Shown here piece by piece: positions 10,699-19,828 of a stretch of 32,559 nt of DNA. Every line of letters begins with the position of its first letter. Within the stretch, counting starts at the first letter, position 1. The translations under genes and the position numbers were made by a program. The notes beneath the pieces were generated by a model, which was not told where the DNA came from, did no database searches, and was given only the letters and a program-made list of their open reading frames with translations. The stretch covers positions 1 to 32,559 of the forward strand of contig NZ_PDZH01000049.1 in the NCBI RefSeq assembly GCF_002735695.1. The letters run 5' to 3'. The stretch is from Chitinimonas sp. BJB300. Lineage in GTDB: Bacteria > Pseudomonadota > Gammaproteobacteria > Burkholderiales > Chitinimonadaceae.

Positions 10699-11799
10699 TT
10701 ACTTGGCTGTCTTGAACTGATTGAACGCCTTGGTCAACGTCATTTGCGTCGGCTGATCTATCACTGCCAAGGGTTGCAGTTTCTGTAATGCCTCAGCAGC
10801 GGGGTAGATTTTGGTGTCACTGCTAATCTTCTTATCCACCAGCGACGTAGCCTTGGCATTCGGATTGGCGTAACTCACCGTATTCGAAATCGCAGCCACC
10901 ACCTTCGGGTCGAGAATGTTGTTGATCCACTTGTGGGCGTTGTCTGCATTCTTACTGTCCTTCGGAATCGCCATCACATCCAGCCACATGATGGTGCCCT
11001 TGGCCGGCACCATATACTCCACATTCTGCGGCTTCTTGGCGGCGGCAGCACGATCACGCGCAATGTAAACGTCACCGTTGTAAGCCATGGCCACGCACAC
11101 ATCGCCATTGGCCAGCAAGTCAATGGGCGAGTCGTTAAACACGCGTACGTCCTTACGCACTGCCTTCAGGGTTTCCAACGAGGCAGCCACATTGGCCTTG
11201 GAAAAGTCATTCGCCGGCTTGCCGTTGTAGATGTTGGCCATGGCGAACAGATTCTTCGTCATAGTGATAAACGAAATGCCACAGCTTTTAAGCTTGCTGG
11301 TGTATTTGGGGTTGAACACCAACTCCCACTGGTCAGCCGGCATCGGCTCACTACCCAATGCCTTCTTGACCTTATCGACATTGATGCCAAACGCCATGGT
11401 GCCCCACATATAAGGCACCAAGAACTTATTGCCAGGGTCCACCGTCTCCAACTTCTTCAAGAACTCCGGGTTCAGGTTGCCCAAATTAGGTAGTTTGGTC
11501 TTGTCGATAGGTTGGAAAATCTGGGCTTGTATCCACTTGCCCGCATAATCCGCTGACGGGTAAACCACGTCATAGCCCGACTTGCCCGTCAACAACTTCG
11601 ACTGCAGCGTTTCCACACTTTCAAACAAGTCGTACTTTACTTTCAGCCCCGATGCCTTTTCGAAATTGGCTATCGTATCCGGGGCGATGTAGTCGTTATA
11701 GTTGTACACATTCACCGTACCTGCAGCATGCGCAGCAACAACAGACGACAGAGCAATCACGGTGCCGAGCAAGGTCGGCTTGATGCGGAACTGAGCCAT
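10699..11799 (-). CDS. PotF-like periplasmic polyamine-binding protein
   Basis: This is a 366-aa substrate-binding protein of a spermidine/putrescine-type ABC importer. The signal peptide is MAQFRIKPTLLGTVIALSSV followed by VAAHA-A, with cleavage expected after about residue 24. The mature protein starts with the family hallmark VNVYNYNDYIAPDTIANFEKA and continues with LTGKSGYDVVYPS and PYMWGTMAFGINVDKV. ATG 11797-11799 is preferred because it directly precedes the signal peptide. The 26 codons upstream are not signal-like. No ATPase or permease genes (PotG/H/I type) are adjacent, so it is an orphan binding protein. It could feed a transporter elsewhere or act as a sensor. Putrescine versus spermidine specificity cannot be decided by eye. 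Confidence 0.9.
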   Translation of the reverse strand: MAQFRIKPTLLGTVIALSSVVAAHAAGTVNVYNYNDYIAPDTIANFEKASGLKVKYDLFESVETLQSKLLTGKSGYDVVYPSADYAGKWIQAQIFQPIDKTKLPNLGNLNPEFLKKLETVDPGNKFLVPYMWGTMAFGINVDKVKKALGSEPMPADQWELVFNPKYTSKLKSCGISFITMTKNLFAMANIYNGKPANDFSKANVAASLETLKAVRKDVRVFNDSPIDLLANGDVCVAMAYNGDVYIARDRAAAAKKPQNVEYMVPAKGTIMWLDVMAIPKDSKNADNAHKWINNILDPKVVAAISNTVSYANPNAKATSLVDKKISSDTKIYPAAEALQKLQPLAVIDQPTQMTLTKAFNQFKTAK

Positions 11800-12038
11800 G
11801 AGAACTTGAACTCCGGAAGAGCGTTGAACGATAGTGGATAAACTGCCCCACCCATCTTTTATTATTAGCGGTTCCAAGCGCTTGAGCGCTAGATTTATCG
11901 GCTCGTATTACACCATGCAAAAAGCTTGGAATGGGAATATTTTCGCCCGTTTTGCGGCACTTTTTGTAGCTTGCCGCAGCCTAAGTCACCCTGACATTTT
12001 TAAGATAAGATAGCGGGCTTTTCCCGGTAACTATTCTC
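11800..12038. promoter_or_regulatory. Divergent promoter region between the potF-like gene and thyA
   Basis: This 239-base gap separates two divergent starts and must hold both promoters. The best + strand candidate is TTGAGC (from about 11883), 18 bases, TATTAC, with four of six matches in each box. It is weak. A doubled AGCGCT pair (AGCGCT-TG-AGCGCT) and a short CGGG/CCCG hairpin just before thyA are visible. I see no gene, riboswitch or strong operator. Confidence 0.35.
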
Positions 12039-12833
12039 ATGCGCGCCTACCTAGACCTACTGCAGCACGTCATTGACCACGGTACCGAGAAAACCGACCG
12101 TACCGGCACCGGCACGCAATCGGTGTTTGGGCACCAACTGCGCTTTGATCTATCGCAAGGCTTTCCGCTGGTCACCACCAAGAAAGTCCATCTCAAATCC
12201 ATCATCCATGAACTTCTGTGGTTTTTGCGGGGCGATAGCAATATCGCCTATTTGAAAGAACATGGCGTACGCATCTGGGACGAATGGGCTGACGCCAATG
12301 GCGACCTCGGGCCCGTCTATGGTGTGCAATGGCGCAGCTGGCCCACGGCGGACGGGCGGCATATCGACCAGATTTCCCAGGTCATCGAGCAAATCAAACG
12401 CACGCCGGACTCACGCCGGCTGATTGTCTCGGCCTGGAATGTGGGTGAAATCGACCACATGGCATTGCCACCTTGCCACGCCTTTTTCCAGTTCTATGTC
12501 GCCAATGGGAAACTGAGCTGCCAGCTTTACCAGCGCTCGGCCGACCTCTTCCTTGGCGTACCCTTCAATATCGCTTCCTATGCTTTGCTGACGCTAATGG
12601 TGGCCCAGGTCTGCGGCCTTGCGCCTGGTGAGTTTGTCTGGACGGGGGGCGATTGCCATATCTATTCCAACCACAGGGAACAGGTGCAATTGCAGCTGTC
12701 GCGCCAGCCCTTGGCATTGCCAACCATGAAGCTAAATCCAGCAGTGAAAGATATCTTCAGCTTCAAATACGAAGACTTTGTGCTCGAGGGGTATGAAAGC
12801 CATCCGGCCATCAAGGGCGTTGTGGCCGTCTAA
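12039..12833 (+). CDS. thyA: Thymidylate synthase
   Basis: This cytoplasmic enzyme makes dTMP from dUMP using methylenetetrahydrofolate. At 264 aa it has exactly the E. coli length, and the catalytic cysteine in [13 protein letters not shown] falls at C146, the same number as in E. coli. [15 protein letters not shown] (here [10 protein letters not shown]), [29 protein letters not shown] and GDCHIYSNH are all present. It begins at ATG 12039 after about 240 bases of divergent promoter region. No folA follows. Instead the TAA stop merges with the terminal repeat of a palindromic element, which may form the 3' end of the mRNA. Confidence 0.98.
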   Translation: MRAYLDLLQHVIDHGTEKTDRTGTGTQSVFGHQLRFDLSQGFPLVTTKKVHLKSIIHELLWFLRGDSNIAYLKEHGVRIWDEWADANGDLGPVYGVQWRSWPTADGRHIDQISQVIEQIKRTPDSRRLIVSAWNVGEIDHMALPPCHAFFQFYVANGKLSCQLYQRSADLFLGVPFNIASYALLTLMVAQVCGLAPGEFVWTGGDCHIYSNHREQVQLQLSRQPLALPTMKLNPAVKDIFSFKYEDFVLEGYESHPAIKGVVAV

Positions 12834-12978
12834 GAACCTGTCTAAAGTCTGCTGCGCGTCGGCAATATGGCGTTGAAAACACCCTCGGAATGCTCATTTA
12901 CCATTCGTAAACTCCGCTTCCTCAGCTGTTTCCGCCTGATGTTGCCTTAGCTCGCGAGAATTTAGACGAGGTTCTAAG
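12830..12978 (+). repeat. Palindromic MITE-like repeat, copy B (complete)
   Basis: This is a 149-base element with near-perfect inverted ends. The left end is CTAAGAACC then TGTCTAAA. The right end, read in reverse complement, is CTTAGAACC then TCGTCTAAA. The inside is also palindromic (CGCG, GGCAA/TTGCC and GGCG/CGCC pairs) and closes on TTTAC-CATTC-GTAAA, so the whole RNA could fold into one long hairpin. It has no coding capacity. It begins inside the thyA stop codon. Copy A (2839-2971) is in the opposite orientation and also begins at a stop codon. Confidence 0.8.
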
Positions 12979-13116
12979 CTGGTTTTGAACAGGCTATCGC
13001 CTCCAAACTACTTTTCTCTCGATTCCCTTGGCAGCAATAGCCATCAGGAAGTCACCCGTCCCTACCGTGTCGCCCGCCCGAAACCAACCAATAACAACCC
13101 AGGGGAGTCTGCGACG

Positions 13117-16100
13117 ATGACATTATCCCGCCTTATAACCGGCCTGATGGGTCTGCTGTTCTCCGTCCATACGCTAGCCGCCGGCAGTGGATATTTCCGC
13201 TTTCCCACCATCCACCAGGACAACCTGGTCTTTACCGCCGAAGGCGACCTGTGGACTGCCAAATTGGCAGGCGGCGCTGCGCAACGGCTCACCACCCATA
13301 TGGCCGAGGAAAGCCGCCCTGCCATCTCGCCCGACGGGCGTTGGCTGGCATTTTCAGCCAATTACGAGGGCACTACCGAGGTCTATGTCATGCCAGTATC
13401 CGGCGGGCTGCCCAAGCGGATCAGCTTTGAGAGCAGCCGCTCCATGGCGCTGGGCTGGACCCCGCGCGGCGAAGTACTGCTAAGTACGCATCACGATAGC
13501 GGGCCGGCATTATCACGTATTGTCGTAGCAGTGGACCCAAACACGCTGACACGCCACGTCTTTCCCCTGGCCGATGCCAATGATGCAGTACTCGATGAAC
13601 GTGGCGAGACCCTCTACTTCATACGCTTTGGCTTGGCAATAAAGGATGATAATGCCCGAGCCTATCGCGGCGGCGCCATGGCGCAACTCTGGCGTTACCG
13701 TCTCGATGGCAAAGGTGAGGCCGAACGTATTGGCCCGCTCGACAGCAACGTACGCCGCCCAATGTGGTGGCAGGGCAAGCTGGTCGTAATCAGCGACCGC
13801 AGTGGGCGTGACAATTTGTGGTCGATGGCGGCTGACGGCACCGATATGCAGCCGCTTACCCGGCACCAGGACTTTGATATCCGTACTGCCTCGCTGGGCC
13901 AAGGCAAGGTTGCTTACCAGCTGGGCGCAGATATTCGGGTGTTCGACCTGACCACCCAACAAGACCGGAGGGTGGATATCCAGTTGGTGTCCGACTTCGA
14001 CCAGCAAAGAACCCGCTGGCTGGATAAACCCCTAAAGTATCTGAGCAGCGCCCGCTTCGCACCCAATGGTGAACGGGTGGCAGTGACCGCACGCGGCCAG
14101 GTTGCATTGGCTGGAACTGGGTCTTTGCGCCGGGTAGAACTGGCACCGCCGGCAGGCAGCCGACTATGGCAAGCGACGCTCAGCCCCGATGGCAAGTGGG
14201 TGTACGCCATCAGTGACGCGAGTGGCGAGCAGGAGATCTGGCGCCTGCCCAGCGATGGCGGCACCAGCGCCGAGCAATTGACGCGGGACGGCACGACTCG
14301 CCGCTTGGCTCTCTCTCCCTCACCCAATGGCAAGCTAGTGGCCCACACTGATAAACGTGGGCGATTATGGTTATTGGACATCGCCACCCGCAAGAATCAG
14401 CTGATCGACGATGGCGGCGCTGATGGCAACGAGGAGTATGGCGACATGGTCTGGTCGCCTGACAGCCAGAACCTGGCGTTTGTCCGCAGTAATAACCCAC
14501 GTGGGCTATCGCAGCTGGCGTTGTACTCGCTCTCCCGCAGACAAGCCGTCTGGCTGACCAGTGACAAGTACGAATCCAGTTCGCCTGCTTTCAGCCCGGA
14601 TGGGCACTGGCTGTATTTTTTGTCAGATCGCACTTTCAACGTGGTCAATCAAGACCCATGGGGTGATCGTAACCTGGGGCCCTATTTCGATGAGCGCAGC
14701 AAGGTGTATGCGCTGGCACTCCAGCCGGGTAACCGCTTTCCCTTCCAGCCTAAGGACGAGCTGACAACCGACAAAACGCAAGACAATGACGATGAACACG
14801 AAGCGTCCAAAGGCGCCAAGGACAAATATAAGAACCAACAGCCCAAACCGCTGGAAATAACCTGGACGAATCTGCCTGACAGGCTGTATGAAGTGCCGCT
14901 ACTTGCCGGTAACTACCATGCGTTGAGCGCGAACAGCAAACATCTGTATTTCCTCGAGGCGCATGAGGACAAAGCCAATCTGAAGTCGGTAAGCATTGAC
15001 AACAGCGGTCACGGACCGGAAATCGTCGCTCATGAAGTGGCAGAGTACGCTTTGTCACAGGATGGCAAGAAATTGTTCTACCGCCAGGAGAGCGAAGATA
15101 ACGGTGAGATGCTGATTGTGCCCGCCAGCGCGGAAATGCCGCATGACTTGTCCAAGGCGGTGGTAAGGCTAAGCGACTGGCGTCTGCAAATAGCGCCACG
15201 CCAAGAGTGGCGGCAAATGTTTATCGATGCCTGGCGCACGCATCGCGACCTCCTGTTCGACCGCAATATGCGCGGGGTGAATTGGCTGGCAGTACGGGAA
15301 AAGTACGCACCTTTGCTGGCGCGTGTAGCAGACCGGACCGATTTGGATGACCTGTTGGCGCAAATGGTGGGCGAAGTCAGCACCCTGCATTCGGCAGTTA
15401 TTCCTGGTGACATACGCCGCCTTGACGATATGGTGACACCCGCCGGGCTTGGGGCATTGATGCAACGCGTTCCGCAAGGCTGGAAGGTGGCGCACATCTA
15501 CCGTAGCGAGGCGGAGTTGCCCTCGGAGCGCTCGCCATTGCAAGCGCCCGGCGTTGACGTACACGAAGGGGACGTGATTGTTAGCGTCAATGGCCGCGCC
15601 ACTGCCGACAGCCGGGATTTTTCCGACTTGCTGCGCAACCAGGCCGGTCAACAAGTTCTGCTGGGCATACAGCGCGCCAAAGCTGCTGTCCGCCAAGTGG
15701 TTGTAACGCCCATGAATCCTCGCCAGCAGGCATCCCTGCGCTATACCGATTGGGAGCAAAGTCGCTTGGCCGCTGTGCAACAGGCGTCCAAAGGCCGCAT
15801 AGGCTATCTGCATCTACGCGCCATGGGGTCCAACGACATCGCCAGCTTCGCACGGGAGTTTTACGCCCAGTACGACCGTGAAGGGCTGATCATCGATGTA
15901 CGCCGCAATAATGGCGGCAACATCGATAGCTGGATAATTGAAAAACTGCTACGCCGCACCTGGGCATTCTGGGCACCACCGGGTGCCGCAGCCTACACCA
16001 ATATGCAGCAGACATTTCGCGGCCACCTTGTGGTATTGACGGATGCGTTGACCTATTCGGACGGTGAGACCTTTGCTGCTGGTATCAAAGCCCTCAAACT

Positions 16101-16413
16101 GGGCCCGGTGTTGGGAAACCGGACAGCCGGGGCCGGGGTATGGCTATCAGACAAGCATAGGCTGGCAGATGAGGGTGGGCCACGTATTGCGGAAGATGCC
16201 CAGTTTGGTATTGATGGCCGCTGGTTGATCGAGGGTATCGGTGTACAGCCCGATATCGAAGTAGATAATCCACCACACGCAACCTTCCTGGGAGAAGATC
16301 GCCAACTGGACGCCGCCATCCGCTACCTTAGCGACAAGCTGAGAACTGAACCGATTGCCCCATTACGGGCACAAAGAGTTCCGCCTCTGACGCAACCCAA
16401 GCAAGCGGAGTAG
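13117..16413 (+). CDS. Secreted tricorn-like S41 protease with beta-propeller and PDZ domains
   Basis: The 1098-aa protein has a signal peptide (MTLSRLITGLMGLLFSVHTL-AA, cleavage near residue 22), so it is expected in the periplasm or outside. WD40/TolB-like propeller repeats cover about 25-640 (ISPDGRWLAFSAN, LSPDGKWVYAIS, FSPDGHWLYFLSD). A charged insert (about 548-575) is followed by the tricorn core segment, a PDZ domain (about 775-860) and an S41 peptidase domain. By comparison with tricorn, S981 (TYSDGE) is the nucleophile and H758 (TLHSAV) and E1039 (LIEGIGV) are other active-site residues. The residue before the histidine is Leu rather than the usual Ser. AGGGGAG at 13101-13107 fixes this start, and an in-frame TTG at 12985 is rejected. 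It heads an operon with tag and the esterase. Confidence 0.92.
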   Translation: MTLSRLITGLMGLLFSVHTLAAGSGYFRFPTIHQDNLVFTAEGDLWTAKLAGGAAQRLTTHMAEESRPAISPDGRWLAFSANYEGTTEVYVMPVSGGLPKRISFESSRSMALGWTPRGEVLLSTHHDSGPALSRIVVAVDPNTLTRHVFPLADANDAVLDERGETLYFIRFGLAIKDDNARAYRGGAMAQLWRYRLDGKGEAERIGPLDSNVRRPMWWQGKLVVISDRSGRDNLWSMAADGTDMQPLTRHQDFDIRTASLGQGKVAYQLGADIRVFDLTTQQDRRVDIQLVSDFDQQRTRWLDKPLKYLSSARFAPNGERVAVTARGQVALAGTGSLRRVELAPPAGSRLWQATLSPDGKWVYAISDASGEQEIWRLPSDGGTSAEQLTRDGTTRRLALSPSPNGKLVAHTDKRGRLWLLDIATRKNQLIDDGGADGNEEYGDMVWSPDSQNLAFVRSNNPRGLSQLALYSLSRRQAVWLTSDKYESSSPAFSPDGHWLYFLSDRTFNVVNQDPWGDRNLGPYFDERSKVYALALQPGNRFPFQPKDELTTDKTQDNDDEHEASKGAKDKYKNQQPKPLEITWTNLPDRLYEVPLLAGNYHALSANSKHLYFLEAHEDKANLKSVSIDNSGHGPEIVAHEVAEYALSQDGKKLFYRQESEDNGEMLIVPASAEMPHDLSKAVVRLSDWRLQIAPRQEWRQMFIDAWRTHRDLLFDRNMRGVNWLAVREKYAPLLARVADRTDLDDLLAQMVGEVSTLHSAVIPGDIRRLDDMVTPAGLGALMQRVPQGWKVAHIYRSEAELPSERSPLQAPGVDVHEGDVIVSVNGRATADSRDFSDLLRNQAGQQVLLGIQRAKAAVRQVVVTPMNPRQQASLRYTDWEQSRLAAVQQASKGRIGYLHLRAMGSNDIASFAREFYAQYDREGLIIDVRRNNGGNIDSWIIEKLLRRTWAFWAPPGAAAYTNMQQTFRGHLVVLTDALTYSDGETFAAGIKALKLGPVLGNRTAGAGVWLSDKHRLADEGGPRIAEDAQFGIDGRWLIEGIGVQPDIEVDNPPHATFLGEDRQLDAAIRYLSDKLRTEPIAPLRAQRVPPLTQPKQAE

Positions 16414-16418
16414 ACCCC

Positions 16419-17003
16419 ATGACCGAACCCTGTCGTTGCAGCTGGGCCAATCCAAAAAACCCGCTTTACATCACATACCATGACGAGGAATGGGGTGTGC
16501 CCAATCACGATGAAGTCCGCCTGTTCGAGATGCTTAATCTGGAGGGTGCACAAGCCGGCCTTTCCTGGGAAACCATCTTGAATAAGCGTGAAGGTTATCG
16601 GCAGGCTTTTTCCGGTTGGGATGCAGAGACTATTGCCCGTTATGACGAGACCAACGTGGCGGAGCTATTGACAAACCCGGCTATCGTACGCAACCGACTC
16701 AAGGTGGCTGCCGCCATTAACAATGCAAAAGCCTACCTGCGCCTGCGTGAAGGTGGACTAACACTGGATAGTTACCTGTGGGGGCATGTCGATGGCCAGC
16801 CCATTCAAAACCAGTTTGCCCACTACCGCCTAGCGCCCACCAAAACCGCCCTATCGGACCAGATTTCAAAGGATCTCGCCAAGCGGGGCTTCAAGTTTGT
16901 CGGCTCCACCATTATCTATGCCTATCTACAGGCCAGCGGCTTGGTCAACGACCATGCCCTCACCTGTTTTCGCTATCAACAAGTGAAGGACTTGCGTGCA
17001 TGA
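16419..17003 (+). CDS. tag: DNA-3-methyladenine glycosylase I
   Basis: This base-excision repair enzyme removes 3-methyladenine from alkylated DNA. It is 194 aa, close to E. coli Tag (187). The start RCSWANPKNPLYITYHDEEW carries the zinc-binding Cys (C7) and His (H21), and DHALTCF near the C-terminus gives H179 and C183. LEGAQAGLSWETIL holds the conserved glutamate of the active site. It starts 5 bases after the protease stop. GGAG at 16407-16410 lies within the last codons of that gene, so translation is probably coupled. It overlaps the following esterase gene by 4 bases (ATGA). Confidence 0.97.
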   Translation: MTEPCRCSWANPKNPLYITYHDEEWGVPNHDEVRLFEMLNLEGAQAGLSWETILNKREGYRQAFSGWDAETIARYDETNVAELLTNPAIVRNRLKVAAAINNAKAYLRLREGGLTLDSYLWGHVDGQPIQNQFAHYRLAPTKTALSDQISKDLAKRGFKFVGSTIIYAYLQASGLVNDHALTCFRYQQVKDLRA

Positions 17004-17674
17004 ACCCGTTATTGGAAGTGATTGAAGTCGAAACCAAACCCCACCCGGAATGGGCTGTTATCTGGATGCATGGCCTGGGCGCTGACGGCAATGACTTTGT
17101 GCCTGTCGTGTCGGAGTTAGGCTTGGCCGATGCGCCGGGTGTACGGTTTGTCTTTCCTCATGCGGAAATGATTCCAGTGACCTGCAATAACGGTTATGTC
17201 ATGCGGGCTTGGTATGACATCTTGGAATTGAATGCCATCAGTCGCAAGGTAGATGAAGCAGGCATTCGCAAAAGCCGCGATGCCGTGCGTGCATTGATTG
17301 AACGCGAAAATCAGCGGGGTATTCCCACCGAGCGCATCTTCCTGGCAGGCTTCTCGCAAGGTGGAGCCATGGTCTACAGCACCGGCCTCACCCATCCGGA
17401 TACACTGGCGGGTCTGATTGCGCTATCAACCTACATTCCGTCCGCTGCGCTGCTCAACGCGGAAACCCACCCCGCCAACAACACCACACCCGTGTTTGCC
17501 GCACATGGTCTGCAAGACCCTATCGTGCCCTTTGCATTGGGCGAAGCTGCCAAGAATCGGGTTACTCAAACTTCACGCACCGTAGACTGGCATAGCTACA
17601 AAATGCCCCATTCGGTTTGTATCGATGAGATCGAAGCTATTGGTGCGTGGTTGAAAGCGCGTATGCACGGGTAA
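17000..17674 (+). CDS. Alpha/beta-hydrolase carboxylesterase (phospholipase/carboxylesterase family)
   Basis: The 224-aa cytoplasmic serine hydrolase belongs to the acyl-protein-thioesterase-like family. The catalytic triad is visible: S119 in GFSQGG, D173 in LQDPIVP and H204 in MPHSV. WMHGLGADGNDF forms the oxyanion-hole loop. It resembles Pseudomonas EstB-type esterases. The natural substrate is unknown. ATG 17000 overlaps the tag stop by ATGA, which supports this start rather than the much longer open frame beginning at 16778. A bidirectional terminator follows 26 bases downstream and ends the operon. Confidence 0.93.
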   Translation: MNPLLEVIEVETKPHPEWAVIWMHGLGADGNDFVPVVSELGLADAPGVRFVFPHAEMIPVTCNNGYVMRAWYDILELNAISRKVDEAGIRKSRDAVRALIERENQRGIPTERIFLAGFSQGGAMVYSTGLTHPDTLAGLIALSTYIPSAALLNAETHPANNTTPVFAAHGLQDPIVPFALGEAAKNRVTQTSRTVDWHSYKMPHSVCIDEIEAIGAWLKARMHG

Positions 17675-17690
17675 TCAACCCTCTCAGCAC

Positions 17691-17728
17691 AAAAAAATAC
17701 GGGCCGATTGTTATCGGCCCATTTTGTT
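17691..17728. terminator. Bidirectional intrinsic terminator between the esterase and PilZ-like genes
   Basis: GGGCCGAT (17701-17708), loop TGTT, and ATCGGCCC (17713-17720) form a perfect 8-pair stem. A run of seven A precedes it (17691-17697) and ATTTTGTT follows it. It serves the + strand esterase operon and the convergent - strand gene ending at 17745. Confidence 0.9.
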
Positions 17729-17744
17729 CTAGATGAGATGGCAT

Positions 17745-19466
17745 TCAAACATCCCGTCGCAACACTTCCACTGCGGCCCATACCCAATCCGGCCCCTTTT
17801 CCAGGGTCTCGCTGATACGCACCATGAACACCTTATCGCGGGCCACAACCTGATAAACCTTGCCTGGGGCATAGTCCGAAGCATGGATTAGCAAGCTGTT
17901 TACACGCTTCCCATCTCCAATATAAGGCACATACAACGCACTCTTCGGCGCAGTCAGCCCCAATGTGTCAACACCACCATCAATAGACATAGTTGATTGG
18001 CGCTCCCCATCCATTGACTTCAAACTGGCTGCAACAGGCGTAGGAGTAAGTATCTGGACACCCGCATATAGGTGCTCCGCATCAATTCGATTCAAGCGAC
18101 GCGTTACGGCTAGCATCCAATTGCTGTTTGCGTCATTACGCACTGCCAGCAAAACACCCAACCGCACCCAATCATGGCCATTCAAGGGCAACACCGCACC
18201 GAAGCCACCCGTAGATTGGTTTTCCACCACCCACTCGCCATGCTCGATTTCCTTGACCTTGCTGCCATAGGCGTAATGACGCGATTGCATCGCGGCGACC
18301 TTCTGCTTGGTCCGCTCAGTGATATAGCCGTATAACTTCATATCCATCACTTCATCAGAGTCCGGCGTAGAGCGGGCGCTGGCGCGCGCCATGGCACGCT
18401 CATCATCAAAGCGTATCGCAGAGAAGATATGGTCCAGCCCAGATACCACCTGCACCAACTTGCTGACCTGCGTACGCTCATCACGGCTCAGCTGCTGATT
18501 CCGTTCGCGCGACCAAAGAATCTCCAGCTGACGCATGAAATCTAGGCAAGCCGGCATGCGGGCATCATCCCCCAACCCCAAGCGTGCGGGTGAATCGCCA
18601 CCTTCCAATTGGTGCATGGTGCGGCCCATTTCGGCCAATAACTCACCTACCCCCCAAAAACGCAACATCTCGCCTTCGATAAAACCATGAATCTTGGCGG
18701 GCCCCGTTGGCTCGGCCAAATCGACACAGAACTGATGGACGTGTTCGCGGCACTTGCGTTCAACCTGAACGTGACGGGACCAATTTGTCAGCCAACGATC
18801 CGCCCAATCAAATTGACGCAAGCTGAAGTTGCCATTGTTGAGGGTTGCCAGCATCTGGATACGAATAAACTCATCAGCACACGAGGTCGGATTTGCATCC
18901 TGGCTGGGATAGAGCGGGAAGGGGTCTGAATCAACCCCGCTAATTTCCGCCAAACGAAAAAGATGGTTGGTGGCCGACCACAGTTGCGACGGGGGTGTCT
19001 GGAATCGGAAAAAATGCCATTTCACCTGAATGCCGACATAGTGCAGTGCCCTAGCAAGCATCAGCGCCGTCACTTGGCGAAAGCCATTTGCTTCCTCAGG
19101 CGCCAAATCTTCATTCACAACGAAGGGCTGGTACGCAGCCAACATATCGCGCGAAAACCCGATAATATCGTTCCAAAGCTTTTCTTCGATGGCCTTGCCA
19201 GCGCGGGGATTCTGCACATACTGTTGGCAAACTTGCAGATAAGTAAGCTGAATCTTCTCGTCAATGACGAAAAGCGCCTGCAGATTTTCCAGACGATAGG
19301 CCGGACGCCCAACTAGCGTAACCAACTGAGTACGCACGGCAGCAAGGCGGCCACCCAGATCTTCATGGCTGATATCCTTGATCCACTGATTAGCAGCGCG
19401 CGCATCAGCGAGCGGATCAGCGTCACGCTTCACCAAGCCTGAAATGGATTCGAACAATTTCAGCAT
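17745..19466 (-). CDS. Uncharacterised 573-aa protein with a C-terminal PilZ-like domain
   Basis: I do not recognise a named function. No signal peptide or membrane segment is seen, so it is probably cytoplasmic. The first 370 residues look mainly helical. At about 374-480 the sequence resembles a PilZ domain: ENQSTGGFG (415-423) fits the D/N-x-S-x-x-G signature, and strands such as VRLGVLLAVR and HLYAGVQIL follow. The RxxxR arginine motif that normally binds cyclic di-GMP is not clear (only RTKQK at 385-389), so ligand binding is doubtful. The start ATG overlaps the stop of the upstream STAS-like gene by one base (TAATG), implying translational coupling. It could be a cyclic di-GMP effector or a degenerate, non-binding PilZ scaffold. 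Confidence 0.75.
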   Translation of the reverse strand: MLKLFESISGLVKRDADPLADARAANQWIKDISHEDLGGRLAAVRTQLVTLVGRPAYRLENLQALFVIDEKIQLTYLQVCQQYVQNPRAGKAIEEKLWNDIIGFSRDMLAAYQPFVVNEDLAPEEANGFRQVTALMLARALHYVGIQVKWHFFRFQTPPSQLWSATNHLFRLAEISGVDSDPFPLYPSQDANPTSCADEFIRIQMLATLNNGNFSLRQFDWADRWLTNWSRHVQVERKCREHVHQFCVDLAEPTGPAKIHGFIEGEMLRFWGVGELLAEMGRTMHQLEGGDSPARLGLGDDARMPACLDFMRQLEILWSRERNQQLSRDERTQVSKLVQVVSGLDHIFSAIRFDDERAMARASARSTPDSDEVMDMKLYGYITERTKQKVAAMQSRHYAYGSKVKEIEHGEWVVENQSTGGFGAVLPLNGHDWVRLGVLLAVRNDANSNWMLAVTRRLNRIDAEHLYAGVQILTPTPVAASLKSMDGERQSTMSIDGGVDTLGLTAPKSALYVPYIGDGKRVNSLLIHASDYAPGKVYQVVARDKVFMVRISETLEKGPDWVWAAVEVLRRDV

Positions 19467-19828
19467 TAGTTGACCACCACTATCGATTCACGCAGCCAAG
19501 CCTCTGCATGCGCTGAATCATCAAATACACGCACTTCGCTATCGACAAACAAGCGTGCAACCCAGGTTGCCCAAGTCACCCACTGATCCACGGTAACCAC
19601 TGCTACCCGGCCAAACTGATGGCCGTGGGCTCGCGAAAAACGCACCTCTTCCCAAACTACGTCCAGCGTATAGCCCAGCATTTCAGTTAAATCGAAGAGT
19701 AGATTGGGCTGCCCATGAAACCTTACCTCGTAGAGAACGTTCTCTTCGAACTCCCGGTAATCTGCCAAGGTGAATTCACCCGCCACGCTAGCAAGCACGC
19801 CTAACGAATTATGCTCAATGGCAATCAT
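19466..19828 (-). CDS. Small SpoIIAA/STAS-like domain protein
   Basis: The 120-aa single-domain protein has no signal or membrane segment. The pattern of short strands and helices fits the SpoIIAA-like (STAS/SEC14-type) fold: MIAIEHNSLGVLASVAGEF, the NLLFDLTEMLGYTLDVVWEE core, GRVAVVTV and the closing VRVFDDSAHAEAWLRE. Members are often of unknown function, and some act as partner-switch or lipid-binding modules. GGAG (CTCC at 19836-19839) lies 7 bases before ATG, so it is well translated and likely drives its coupled downstream partner, the PilZ-like gene. It is separated from acpS by 145 bases, so it probably has its own promoter. Confidence 0.75.
   Translation of the reverse strand: MIAIEHNSLGVLASVAGEFTLADYREFEENVLYEVRFHGQPNLLFDLTEMLGYTLDVVWEEVRFSRAHGHQFGRVAVVTVDQWVTWATWVARLFVDSEVRVFDDSAHAEAWLRESIVVVN

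Noticed and set aside
12985-13116. 44 extra N-terminal codons for the tricorn-like protease from TTG 12985
   Set aside because: A signal peptide and a strong AGGGGAG site mark ATG 13117. The upstream codons begin just past the repeat element and are not family-like.
16778-16999. 298-codon frame as the start of the esterase
   Set aside because: The first 74 codons are an out-of-frame reading of tag. The ATGA overlap at 17000 and family length support the shorter protein.
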